A DNA stretch of 38,749 bases, taken from IMG/VR virus record IMGVR_UViG_3300042525_000303, positions 1 through 38,749 of that record. One strand, 5' to 3'. Positions 32,463 through 38,744 of this stretch are shown piece after piece (position 1 is the first letter of the stretch; each line of letters opens with the position of its first letter). This DNA comes from a virus. The notes under the pieces were generated by a model, which ran no database searches, was not told the DNA's origin, and worked only from the letters and a program-made list of their open reading frames with translations. The position numbers and the translations under genes are program-made.

Positions 32463-32825
32463 ATGACATCCGAACAAGGCGTGGAGAAAGCAACTCAAAA
32501 ACATTTTACAAAAAAACACGAACTCCATTTAACGACTTTGCAAGTTGCGGCAGTCGAATCGATGGAGAAGAAATACAAGCGGGGAGTCGAGGAAAACGAA
32601 GGAACGAAGTTATGGGAAATGCCCACGGCTCGATTGGTAGAGGAGGCAATAGCGGAGGCAACCGATCAAATGGTCTATCTACTTTCCCTTCGCCAGCAAA
32701 TGCATATAGTGATGGAGCTTGCGAGGGATGGGTGCACCGATGAGACATTGACAAACCCAAGAGCAAGAGAGTGTTGCCATCTTATTTACACAACTCTTAC
32801 AGGACAATCTAAACCTCAAATATGA
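32463..32825 (+). CDS. Hypothetical all-helical protein, possibly MazG-like
   Basis: This 120-residue protein has a basic N-terminus, then KKYKRGVEENEGTKLWEMPT and LVEEAIAEATDQMVYLLSL. The W-x-x-P-x-x-R-L-x-E-E-x-x-E-x-x-D pattern recalls the EExxE...D metal-binding helices of MazG/all-alpha NTP pyrophosphohydrolases, including phage DUF5664-type proteins. The match is loose. It follows the endolysin and overlaps the phosphoesterase ATG, so it may belong to a nucleotide-metabolism group. Confidence 0.45.
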   Translation: MTSEQGVEKATQKHFTKKHELHLTTLQVAAVESMEKKYKRGVEENEGTKLWEMPTARLVEEAIAEATDQMVYLLSLRQQMHIVMELARDGCTDETLTNPRARECCHLIYTTLTGQSKPQI

Positions 32826-33571
32826 AGCCAATAAAGTTTGTCGCTTGTGGCGATATCCACGGCGATGAACAAGATGCTCCCTCGGTAAAAGCCCTGCTCT
32901 CTTTTACCAAGGAATACATCGGCAAGGATGGTGGGCTAGTCGTTTGCATAGGTGACCTCTGGGATTTCCGAGCCATTCGCAAGGGGGCAGGGGATGAGGA
33001 GCAAGCATCTAGTTTGCAGAAAGATTGGGATGCAGGGGAGGAATTTATTAGGGAGTTTTTTTCGTACGGAGATGAGAGAATATTTCTGCGAGGCAACCAC
33101 GATGAACGCATATATGACTTGAGCCGTAACTCTCGAAGCGGAATAGCAAGGGACTACGCCAACGATGGGATTGAAAACATTGAGGCGATTATGAAAGAGA
33201 CAAGGGGAAGAATGTTCCCCTACGATTCCGTTGCTGGCATCTACAAGTGCGGGACGCTCTCATTTGCACACGGCTACGGCCACGCTATGCACTCCGCAAA
33301 GCAACACGCAGATGCTTATGGGGATGTTATCTTTGGACATACTCACGCCATTGATTATTTCCGTAGCGTCTCCATAGACAGCCGATCTGGATGGAATATA
33401 GGTTGTCTTACCGGGCTACGGCCAGAGTATAATAGAGGACAGCTTCGCCGCCTCCGTTGGCAAAATGGCTGGGCTTATGGAATGATTTATCCCGACAAAA
33501 CCCACGATGTTTTTCAAGCTAAAAAGAGAGGCAACAAATTCCACCTACCCACAAACATAAAATCGTTTTGA
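32822..33571 (+). CDS. Calcineurin-like metallophosphoesterase
   Basis: This 249-residue protein has the full metal-site series: GDIHGD (D11, H13), CIGDLWD, LRGNHDE (the G-N-H-D/E signature), HGYGHAMH and GHTHAID. Phage enzymes of this family hydrolyse phosphodiesters or phosphomonoesters of nucleotides or nucleic acids; a lambda-type phosphoprotein phosphatase is also a member. The substrate here is unknown. It starts inside the preceding stop (ATGA). Confidence 0.9.
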   Translation: MKPIKFVACGDIHGDEQDAPSVKALLSFTKEYIGKDGGLVVCIGDLWDFRAIRKGAGDEEQASSLQKDWDAGEEFIREFFSYGDERIFLRGNHDERIYDLSRNSRSGIARDYANDGIENIEAIMKETRGRMFPYDSVAGIYKCGTLSFAHGYGHAMHSAKQHADAYGDVIFGHTHAIDYFRSVSIDSRSGWNIGCLTGLRPEYNRGQLRRLRWQNGWAYGMIYPDKTHDVFQAKKRGNKFHLPTNIKSF

Positions 33572-33572
33572 T

Positions 33573-33836
33573 ATGAACCAACGAAATCCTTGGCAGAAAC
33601 TTCTGCAAGAACACATCCAAAATAAAGAATGCCCTCCACGACCAGAGGGCTTTAAGACTCGTGAAGAAATAATGGAATTGATGGGCAAGAAATCCAGTTC
33701 GATTGACCGCATTCTTCGTGAGCTACTCGATAAAAAGAAATTGGAGGTTCGGAAAATTCAAGTGATTATTACGAGCAAAAAGGGTTTGAGAATCTTTAGA
33801 TGGATAAAAGCCTACAAAATCCTACCTAGTAAGTAG
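33573..33836 (+). CDS. Small winged-helix protein
   Basis: This 87-residue basic protein contains KTREEIMELMGKKSSSIDRI, then LRELLDKKKLEVRKIQVI. This is a winged helix-turn-helix: the recognition helix is SSSIDRILRELL and the wing is the Lys/Ile-rich hairpin. It sits immediately before the strongest promoter-like sequence of the early region and might regulate it. The start follows the previous stop by one base. Confidence 0.6.
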   Translation: MNQRNPWQKLLQEHIQNKECPPRPEGFKTREEIMELMGKKSSSIDRILRELLDKKKLEVRKIQVIITSKKGLRIFRWIKAYKILPSK

Positions 33837-33875
33837 CGTATTTATAGGTGCTTACAAACAATCGTAAATAAACCC

Positions 33876-33901
33876 TTGACAAGTTGTAGGGGTGTGATAG
33901 T
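33876..33901 (+). promoter_or_regulatory. Candidate early promoter
   Basis: TTGACA (33876-33881) matches the -35 consensus perfectly. GATAGT at 33896-33901 matches TATAAT at 4 of 6 positions, but the 14-base spacing is short. The region 33837-33909 is the only clear non-coding gap here and precedes the long early transcript. Nearby ATTTA/TAAAT half-sites could be operators. Confidence 0.45.
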
Positions 33902-33909
33902 GTGTGGGT

Positions 33910-34125
33910 ATGCAAGAAACAACAAAGACAACCGAACTCGCCCCGGTTAAAGCGGGCAGAACAAAAGGCAACATAGTTAAGGTTCTTGGCTTTGATGTGC
34001 GAGTTGGCACAAAGCGTCACGAAAAGTTGGTTCAGTTAAAAAACAGACTTGATGATTTGAACACCAGCGAAACAGAAGTTGTTGTTTTTACTGGTTCACG
34101 AATCTTGTCTGGTGGATATAGATAA
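33910..34125 (+). CDS. Hypothetical small protein, 71 aa
   Basis: I used the ATG at 33910, since a GTG two codons earlier is a poorer choice. The product has KAGRTKGNIVKVLGFDVRVG, then a helix (RHEKLVQLKNRLDDLN) and a final strand with VVVFTGSRILSGG. It is basic and probably alpha/beta. It is the first gene downstream of the candidate early promoter. No family is recognised. Confidence 0.55.
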   Translation: MQETTKTTELAPVKAGRTKGNIVKVLGFDVRVGTKRHEKLVQLKNRLDDLNTSETEVVVFTGSRILSGGYR

Positions 34126-34129
34126 CCCC

Positions 34130-34143
34130 CAACCAAGAAAGAA
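34130..34143 (+). promoter_or_regulatory. Shared leader motif CAACCAAGAAAGAA (copy 2)
   Basis: This is the same 14-base word as at 12617-12630 and 34370-34383. It lies directly after a TAA stop and 9 bases before the ATG of the next gene. The word is followed by ATAAATCCT, which abuts the ATG. Confidence 0.5.
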
Positions 34144-34152
34144 ATAAATCCT

Positions 34153-34365
34153 ATGACAACAACTAACACCCTGCGTGATTCACAGAAGTTTGATAACCTC
34201 GTAGAGGATTTTCTTAACCCTAACGACAAAACTCCATCGCCAATCGGAGAGCTTTGCCGCAAGGGTAAGAAAGTTTTTTATGCCTTCTTCGATGGCATTT
34301 ACTACGAAGCACCCACCTCCTTGCAAGTTGCCCAGAAACTCGCAACCAAACACATCGGGAAATAA
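34153..34365 (+). CDS. Hypothetical small protein, 70 aa
   Basis: The product starts MTTTNTLRDSQKFDNLVEDF and contains IGELCRKGKKVFYAFFDGIY, then a helical end (SLQVAQKLATKHIGK). The size and charge resemble small early phage proteins, but no family is recognised. It is framed on both sides by the same leader word, which suggests a short expression unit in the early transcript. Confidence 0.55.
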   Translation: MTTTNTLRDSQKFDNLVEDFLNPNDKTPSPIGELCRKGKKVFYAFFDGIYYEAPTSLQVAQKLATKHIGK

Positions 34366-34369
34366 CCCT

Positions 34370-34383
34370 CAACCAAGAAAGAA
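34370..34383 (+). promoter_or_regulatory. Shared leader motif CAACCAAGAAAGAA (copy 3)
   Basis: This is an exact match to the copies at 12617-12630 and 34130-34143, again just downstream of a stop codon (TAACCCT) and 7 bases before an ATG. Confidence 0.5.
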
Positions 34384-34390
34384 AAACCAA

Positions 34391-34477
34391 ATGAACAAAA
34401 TCCTAATCGCATACATCATCGGCCTAGTAGTAGGTGCTGGCTCAACTCTTTTCATAGTTGAGCAACTCCTAAAATAA
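34391..34477 (+). CDS. Tiny membrane protein, 28 aa
   Basis: From the ATG at 34391 the product is MNKILIAYIIGLVVGAGSTL followed by FIVEQLLK, a single hydrophobic helix with a short basic start. An in-frame ATG upstream would overlay the previous gene. The leader word CAACCAAGAAAGAA before it argues that this short frame is expressed. The function is unknown; small phage membrane proteins can block superinfection or alter host transport. Confidence 0.5.
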   Translation: MNKILIAYIIGLVVGAGSTLFIVEQLLK

Positions 34478-34515
34478 GGCTTTACACAACCCCACGAAAT
34501 CCCTACAAAAAAAGA

Positions 34516-35085
34516 ATGACATCCTTCCCACTCCCAGCAAGGCCACAGGCCTCCGCAATTCCAGCATCCCACATTGAGTTCAAAAAAGATACAGCCATCG
34601 AAGGCAAGGCGAATGGATGGCGTGGATTGTTTCATCAAAAGACTGGCATCGGATATAACCGTCACGGAAAGATTGCATCCAACCATAACCTAATGGTTGA
34701 GCGTCTTTCCAATGCTGGCATCAAAGCACCCTACATTGACTGCGAGATTATGGGGCAACGCACCAAGACCGGCAAGGGAACAATCATAGTGATGGATGCA
34801 TTCGACCCCGCCAACCCCAAGCCTTATGCCGAGAGGATGAAAGAGATTGAACACCTCGAAGCCGTCACCTTTGATATTCCAAACAATAAACTCCTCCGCT
34901 TTGTTCGCCTTGCCCACCACAAGATAAATGCAATCTGGGAGGAGATGAACTTCCAGAACAACAAAGCTGGCGAGGTTATCTGGGAAGGCTTTGTGATGAA
35001 GGCCACGGATGATGGCAAGTATCCCTTTATCACCAACCCCAACTACTGCTCACCCGCTTGGCAGAAGCAGAGGATACGCTGGTGA
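34516..35085 (+). CDS. Minimal ATP-dependent DNA/RNA ligase-like nucleotidyltransferase
   Basis: This 189-residue protein shows the ordered motifs of covalent nucleotidyltransferases: motif I EGKANGWRG (Lys31 as nucleophile), the YNRHGK strand, motif III YIDCEIMG (D75, E77), MDAFD, motif IV EGFVMKA (E157, K162) and the end of motif V WQKQRIRW. It stops immediately after motif V. It therefore lacks the C-terminal OB-fold that most ligases use to hold DNA, and is roughly half the usual length. It could seal nicks during replication/recombination or repair RNA. The leader is non-standard, with AAAAAAAGA before the ATG. Confidence 0.75.
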   Translation: MTSFPLPARPQASAIPASHIEFKKDTAIEGKANGWRGLFHQKTGIGYNRHGKIASNHNLMVERLSNAGIKAPYIDCEIMGQRTKTGKGTIIVMDAFDPANPKPYAERMKEIEHLEAVTFDIPNNKLLRFVRLAHHKINAIWEEMNFQNNKAGEVIWEGFVMKATDDGKYPFITNPNYCSPAWQKQRIRW

Positions 35086-35297
35086 TCTTTGGCCTTCTGG
35101 TTTTTATAGGGCTTGTGATTCTGCAGGGGGTGAGGCTCTTTGCAAAGCACATTGACCAGCAGAATTACGAGAGGCGAAGATTCTATTTGAGCGTTGCCGC
35201 CGACCTTGACCGACTAGACAAAATGATTGCCGAGGGCAACCAGCCAAAGCAACCAGAGCTAGTCTTACCAACAAAGAACTGGGTGGGGCGTAACTAA
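35082..35297 (+). CDS. Membrane protein, 71-79 aa
   Basis: The product has one transmembrane helix (VIFGLLVFIGLVILQGVRLF) and a charged C-terminal helix (DQQNYERRRFYLSVAADLDR). I favour the GTG at 35082, since it overlaps the ligase stop (GTGA); an ATG at 35058 would add MAEAEDTL. Membrane topology would place the basic part in the cytoplasm. The function is unknown. It is followed two bases later by a nuclease gene. Confidence 0.55.
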   Translation: MIFGLLVFIGLVILQGVRLFAKHIDQQNYERRRFYLSVAADLDRLDKMIAEGNQPKQPELVLPTKNWVGRN

Positions 35298-35298
35298 A

Positions 35299-35619
35299 AT
35301 GAAGCTCACACCATCTGCCAAGTTCGAGCTTCTTTGGAAGAGTCTTGGTGGGTGGGGGCTGTTAAAGGAATACAAGTTTGTGGAGGGCAGAAGATTTAGA
35401 TTCGACTACTATCACATCGAGGGCGTAGCCATTGAGCTAGAGGGCGGTGTGTGGAGCAGGGGCAGACACACGAGGCCAACCGGGTTCTTGAATGATATGG
35501 AAAAATATAACCTCGCCGCCTCGATGGGCATCCTAGTTTTCCGTGTGCCTTCCCACGACATAAGCACCAAGTGGCTTTCCCCTATAATCAAAACCATAAA
35601 CGAAAGGACAAAAAAATGA
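35299..35619 (+). CDS. PD-(D/E)XK-type nuclease (DUF559/Vsr-like)
   Basis: This 106-residue protein has RRFRFDYYHIEGVAIELEGG, where D36 and the E-x-E pair at 46-48 fit the catalytic core of the restriction-like fold. GRHTRPTGFLNDMEKYNLAA follows and resembles the helix and final strand of Vsr/DUF559-like nucleases. I recall phage relatives of this short form as small endonucleases. It probably cuts or processes DNA in recombination, replication or host takeover. It overlaps the next start by ATGA. Confidence 0.75.
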   Translation: MKLTPSAKFELLWKSLGGWGLLKEYKFVEGRRFRFDYYHIEGVAIELEGGVWSRGRHTRPTGFLNDMEKYNLAASMGILVFRVPSHDISTKWLSPIIKTINERTKK

Positions 35620-35828
35620 GTGATTGTGTACCAAGGTATCCCAAACGCCTTGAAGGAGAAACCCTAGAAGAATGGGTGACGAGAGTGGATGGCCCGATTC
35701 CAGACACGCTCTACGACCAGACGCACGATTTAAGATGTTTGAATTTGCCAGTCAGAGGAAGCAGAGAAGATCGTGAGTCGCTAGGTGACTACGACTACAA
35801 CCAACAACCAATAAGGAGAATGAAATAA
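35616..35828 (+). CDS. Hypothetical small protein, 70 aa
   Basis: I chose the ATG at 35616 because it overlaps the nuclease stop and is preceded by AAAGGA. The product is rich in Arg, Asp and Tyr (PRYPKRLEGETLEEWVTRVD), with a Gln/Arg-rich tail. It looks like a small DNA-region accessory protein of unknown function. It ends at the recombination-type gene, whose AAGGAG ribosome site lies inside this gene's last codons. Confidence 0.55.
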   Translation: MSDCVPRYPKRLEGETLEEWVTRVDGPIPDTLYDQTHDLRCLNLPVRGSREDRESLGDYDYNQQPIRRMK

Positions 35829-36661
35829 TGAGTGATAACCAATTAGTAATTCAGAACGGCAACGGAGTCTCAACCCATATTCGTCAAGCGACTGATGTGG
35901 CTGGGGCTTGTCGAGCCATAGTAAAAGAAACTTGCCAACGAATCGGCCAAAAGGATTATGTCCGAGTTGAAGGCTGGCAAGCAATCGCAGTAGCTCACGG
36001 ATGCGTGGCCTCTGCCAGAGATGTCGAGCGTCTCGAAGATGGCTATCGTTGCATCGGTGAGGTGAAGCGTATGGACAACGGCCAAGTCATATCGAGTGCC
36101 GAGGGGTTCTTGGGTGATGATGAGCCGATGTGGGCAAGCCGCCCAATCTATGCCAAGCGTGCCATGTGCCAGACCAGAGCAATCAGTAGGGCTTGTCGCT
36201 CTGCCTTCGCTCATATCGTAGTGTTGATTGATAAGAGTCTATCCACCACCCCAGCCGAGGAAGTTCCACACGGCGGGTTCGAGGATATAAACACGGACAA
36301 GTATGAGCCAGCACCGAAGCCAGTTAAGCTAGACACGGTTAAGTCTGACTCGATCAGCAAGGCAGACTTAGCCGACATCACGGCCAAGCTTAACGGAGTT
36401 GCGGTCAAGACGAATGGCGGTGAGCCTAGAGATATGGAATTAAAGTTCGGTAAGCATAAAGGCTCAACGCTACGGCAGATCGCCGCCTTCGGAAACAAGG
36501 GCTTGGATTATTTGGAGTGGTTGTCGAAGCAAGACCTCAAGCCCGGTGCAGATGGTAAGCCCTATAAGAACGACATCATTCGCAACGAGATCATAGCGGA
36601 GATTCTTGCGGAAGCAGATGCCATAGCGAAAGGAAATCCCAACGATGAAATCCCATTCTGA
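35828..36661 (+). CDS. Recombination/ssDNA-associated protein with ExoX-like C-terminal domain and SSB-like tail
   Basis: This 277-residue protein has a strong ribosome site (AAGGAG nine bases upstream). The N-terminal 150 residues read like phage proteins that precede nuclease/replication genes (VRVEGWQAIAVAHGC, MCQTRAISRACRSAFAH), a type I associate with single-strand annealing or recombination. Residues about 195-245 contain MELKFGKHKGSTLRQIAAFG and LDYLEWL, like the C-terminal domain found at the ends of ExoX-type exonucleases. The extreme C-terminus, NDEIPF, looks like the acidic DDDIPF tail by which bacterial SSB recruits host repair and replication proteins. No catalytic exonuclease motif is visible. 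Confidence 0.6.
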   Translation: MSDNQLVIQNGNGVSTHIRQATDVAGACRAIVKETCQRIGQKDYVRVEGWQAIAVAHGCVASARDVERLEDGYRCIGEVKRMDNGQVISSAEGFLGDDEPMWASRPIYAKRAMCQTRAISRACRSAFAHIVVLIDKSLSTTPAEEVPHGGFEDINTDKYEPAPKPVKLDTVKSDSISKADLADITAKLNGVAVKTNGGEPRDMELKFGKHKGSTLRQIAAFGNKGLDYLEWLSKQDLKPGADGKPYKNDIIRNEIIAEILAEADAIAKGNPNDEIPF

Positions 36662-36821
36662 TCAACTCCAAGACATCATCAACGATGCGATGAGTAAGGC
36701 CGCCGCCCTCGAAAGGGAGCGGTGTGCCGAACTTGTCCAACGATTAGCAGACGGAACGGAAGATCAAGTCATCCAAGACATTCTCAATGAGGTTGTCGTA
36801 GCCCTGCGGAGGCTCGGATGA
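36645..36821 (+). CDS. Small helical protein, 58 aa
   Basis: The ATG at 36645 lies inside the end of the previous gene in another frame and is preceded by AAAGGAAA at good spacing. The product (KSHSDQLQDIINDAMSKAAA, then LERERCAELVQRLADG) is a coiled-coil-like pair of helices. It overlaps the next start by ATGA. No family is recognised; many phages carry similar short helical proteins before the replication genes. Confidence 0.55.
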   Translation: MKSHSDQLQDIINDAMSKAAALERERCAELVQRLADGTEDQVIQDILNEVVVALRRLG

Positions 36822-37036
36822 GCGTTGATGTCGATGTTCCAAAGCTAAAATGGTCAATGCTTGAATGGCATACAGCCAAGGAGAATCCCAAAAAAGATGA
36901 AAGAATACTTATGGAATCTGGCGGTGTGGTCTTTAGCGGTAGGTATCTCGATGGTCGCTTTGTGTGTGCGTTCGGCGAGGTGCTTAAAAAGGACATTCGG
37001 CTCTGGTCAAGGTGGCCGACTGCACCCAAATGGTAG
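36818..37036 (+). CDS. DUF551-like small protein, 72 aa
   Basis: LEWHTAKENPKKDERILMES, then VVFSGRYLDGRFVCAFGEVL and a final W-S-R-W-P follow the pattern of DUF551 proteins (W-x-P...G/E-x-x-V/I-L, short strands, W-x-P at the end). These are small phage-encoded proteins of unknown function found among early genes. The ATG overlaps the previous stop. The last codons overlap the next membrane gene. Confidence 0.65.
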   Translation: MSVDVDVPKLKWSMLEWHTAKENPKKDERILMESGGVVFSGRYLDGRFVCAFGEVLKKDIRLWSRWPTAPKW

Positions 37037-37182
37037 CTTTCCTTTCATCCATAGGGAGAGTTTTGTGGGACTTATTCATCATCGGTTTAGGGTGCTTCAG
37101 TCTCTATCTCACAATTCTATTCGTGAGCGGCCTATTGTGGGATTTGGGAAAAGATATTCTAGAAAGGATTAAAAAGAAATGA
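37030..37182 (+). CDS. Small membrane protein, 50 aa
   Basis: The ATG at 37030 lies inside the end of the DUF551-like gene. The product is a hydrophobic protein (RVLWDLFIIGLGCFSLYLTI, then LFVSGLLW) with a basic Lys-rich tail (LERIKKK). It has one long or two short membrane segments. The stop overlaps the next ATG (ATGA). The function is unknown. Confidence 0.5.
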   Translation: MVAFLSSIGRVLWDLFIIGLGCFSLYLTILFVSGLLWDLGKDILERIKKK

Positions 37183-37376
37183 AATTATATTGTGTAATTG
37201 ATGGCGAATCATATCCAGAAGGAGCACCAGATGGAATATTTGAAAGTCTTGAAGATGCCAAAGTCTACATTTTAATTAAAGTAGATAACCCAGAGACTAA
37301 ACGTATTTACGAGTACACGCTAAACAGGGACGGATATGAGTTTGTTTTCAATAATTTAGGAGAGAAAATAAAATGA
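37179..37376 (+). CDS. Hypothetical small acidic protein, 65 aa
   Basis: The product is MKLYCVIDGESYPEGAPDGI, then FESLEDAKVYILIKVDN and a short beta C-terminus (YEYTLNRDGYEFVFN). It is compact and probably alpha/beta. ATGA overlaps on both sides argue for translation. No family is recognised. Confidence 0.5.
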   Translation: MKLYCVIDGESYPEGAPDGIFESLEDAKVYILIKVDNPETKRIYEYTLNRDGYEFVFNNLGEKIK

Positions 37377-37582
37377 GCGTTAAAAGATTAAAACTGGTGG
37401 ACGAGTTCCACGCAATCGTCTCTAGGCGGTTGAAGGAATTGTTTAAGGACTTCGACCACGCCAAGCGTGAGAACTATAAGGACATCATCAGTCACCTAGA
37501 CTACAGCCATCGTATCACTAAAGAGCTATTGGATAGGGCAAAGAAATACCAGAAGCGGGATGCGGAGGCCAAAAAGAAATGA
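37373..37582 (+). CDS. Hypothetical small helical protein, 69 aa
   Basis: This is a strongly basic and helical protein (RLKELFKDFDHAKRENYKDI, ending in KRDAEAKKK). It overlaps the replication initiator start by ATGA. Its position suggests an accessory role in replication initiation, but this rests on context only. Confidence 0.5.
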   Translation: MSVKRLKLVDEFHAIVSRRLKELFKDFDHAKRENYKDIISHLDYSHRITKELLDRAKKYQKRDAEAKKK

Positions 37583-38346
37583 GGCGGGACTCTTTCTGGT
37601 TTCCATTCGAGCCTAACCGCTGGCTGGCTAATGAGAAGCTGGCATTGGTAAGCCTTGCCTCTAAAGGGCTATGGATTCACCTATTGTGCCTTATGTATAA
37701 GGCCAACGCCGGCGGCAAGCTAACCATCAACGGACACATACCCACCCCCGAGCAGATCAGCAGAATGGTTGGGCAAGATGCTAAGCCTTTACTGCAAGAG
37801 CTTGAGGTTGCTGGGGTTTATGAGTTAAAGGATGGGGCAATCTATCACGGAGGAGTGGCCTCTGGACTGGCAAAGATGGAGGAAAGATCGGCTGGATATG
37901 CACGAAGGATGACCCATAGATCGTCCATCTATGTACCATCTATGAACCATCTATGTACCAAAGATGAGCCATCTATTGTATATAATAATAGTAATAGTAA
38001 TAGTAACAATAATAGTAAGATAGATAACAAGAAAGAGAGAGAGGGCTTACGCCCTACACTCGCTGAATGGATTGCCTTTGCTAAAGAGATCGGATGGAGG
38101 CAGACGGACGCAGAGTCGGCTTTTGATTATTACGAATCGAACGGATGGAAAGTCGGAGGCAAGGCATCGGTTAAGGACTGGCGAGCGTGTGCCAGAAACT
38201 GTCAGAGACGGAGCAACCAACAACCAACGAAAGGAAACAACCAACCAATGAAGAAACCAATCAAATCGGGGTGCGAATCCCCACCAACCTATAAATTAGC
38301 TGGATTCAACACCCATAGTGACTGGGTAGAAGCGGGGTGTCCGTGA
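37579..38346 (+). CDS. Replication initiator/organizer-like protein containing internal iterons
   Basis: This 255-residue protein has an N-terminal winged-helix-like domain (residues 1-100, RDSFWFPFEPNRWLANEKLA, then LASKGLWIHLLCLMYKANA). It resembles the DnaD-like/phage replisome organizer or DUF1376-type N-terminal domains. The middle (residues 116-148) is encoded by the 11-bp iterons and the AT-rich tract and is low-complexity (SNSNSNNNS). A second helical domain follows (LRPTLAEWIAFAKEIGWRQT), then a Gln/Asn-rich basic tail. As in lambda O, the protein probably binds repeats inside its own gene and recruits the host helicase. No helicase or polymerase motifs are present. Confidence 0.7.
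   Translation: MRRDSFWFPFEPNRWLANEKLALVSLASKGLWIHLLCLMYKANAGGKLTINGHIPTPEQISRMVGQDAKPLLQELEVAGVYELKDGAIYHGGVASGLAKMEERSAGYARRMTHRSSIYVPSMNHLCTKDEPSIVYNNSNSNSNNNSKIDNKKEREGLRPTLAEWIAFAKEIGWRQTDAESAFDYYESNGWKVGGKASVKDWRACARNCQRRSNQQPTKGNNQPMKKPIKSGCESPPTYKLAGFNTHSDWVEAGCP
37925..37979. repeat. 11-bp iterons (CCATCTATGTA) inside the replication gene
   Basis: Units lie at 37925, 37936, 37947 and 37969, with a degenerate one at 37958, spaced exactly 11 bp. Three match CCATCTATG(T/A)A closely and the last reads CCATCTATTGT. The period is not a multiple of three, so the repeat reflects DNA rather than protein constraint. This looks like the initiator binding site of the replication origin. Confidence 0.75.
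37979..38040. other. AT-rich tract next to iterons (candidate DNA unwinding element)
   Basis: This run is made of TATAATAATAGTAATAGTAA-like repeats and is about 80 percent A/T. It follows the iterons directly. Origins commonly pair initiator repeats with an AT-rich melting region, so this is the likely opening site. It encodes an Asn/Ser-rich linker. Confidence 0.6.
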
Positions 38347-38744
38347 ACTACCCGCAAGAAATGGTTTTAGCCGCCACAATTCACCGGATTAAGCTATGCG
38401 AGGACAAATTGCGTGAGTTTGAGCAAATTGTAAGCACACTAACCTCTACAATGGCACAGAATCGAGCGGAATTGGCCTCAAAAGGGCTTGAAAAGTTCGT
38501 AATAGGGGTAACTACCCCACTAGACATCCCAAAAGAGCTTATTCCGACTCGTGGAAAGGATGGAGCAAGGCGAAATCGTGAATACTCGACAGTTAAGAAG
38601 CGATGGACGCTTTGGAAGCACCAACTCGATAGCGGAATGTCGATGAGCGAACTTGCAAGAGCTTGGGGAGTTCACAGAACAACCATAATGAACGCAAAGA
38701 GCCGTAACTTTGCGGTTCGCAAGGCCAAAGGAGGCTCAAGATGA
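38343..38744 (+). CDS. Helix-turn-helix protein with N-terminal coiled coil
   Basis: I used the GTG at 38343, which overlaps the previous stop (GTGA); a GTG two codons earlier is possible. The 133-residue product has a helical N-terminus (HRIKLCEDKLREFEQIVSTL), a linker, and a C-terminal helix-turn-helix (MSMSELARAWGVHRTTIMNA). It is followed, across the circle, by the HTH_39-like gene at 214. It is probably a transcriptional or replication regulator. The 3' part is repeated at 1-217. Confidence 0.7.
   Translation: MNYPQEMVLAATIHRIKLCEDKLREFEQIVSTLTSTMAQNRAELASKGLEKFVIGVTTPLDIPKELIPTRGKDGARRNREYSTVKKRWTLWKHQLDSGMSMSELARAWGVHRTTIMNAKSRNFAVRKAKGGSR

Noticed and set aside
32435-32500. tRNA-like 5' half (GCGTCCGTGGTCTAGCAGAT and following)
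   Set aside because: The acceptor/D-arm style start resembles a tRNA, but there is no matching CGGACGC acceptor strand, no anticodon stem and no TTCGA T-loop downstream. It lies across the end of the endolysin gene and the next start, and is probably chance.
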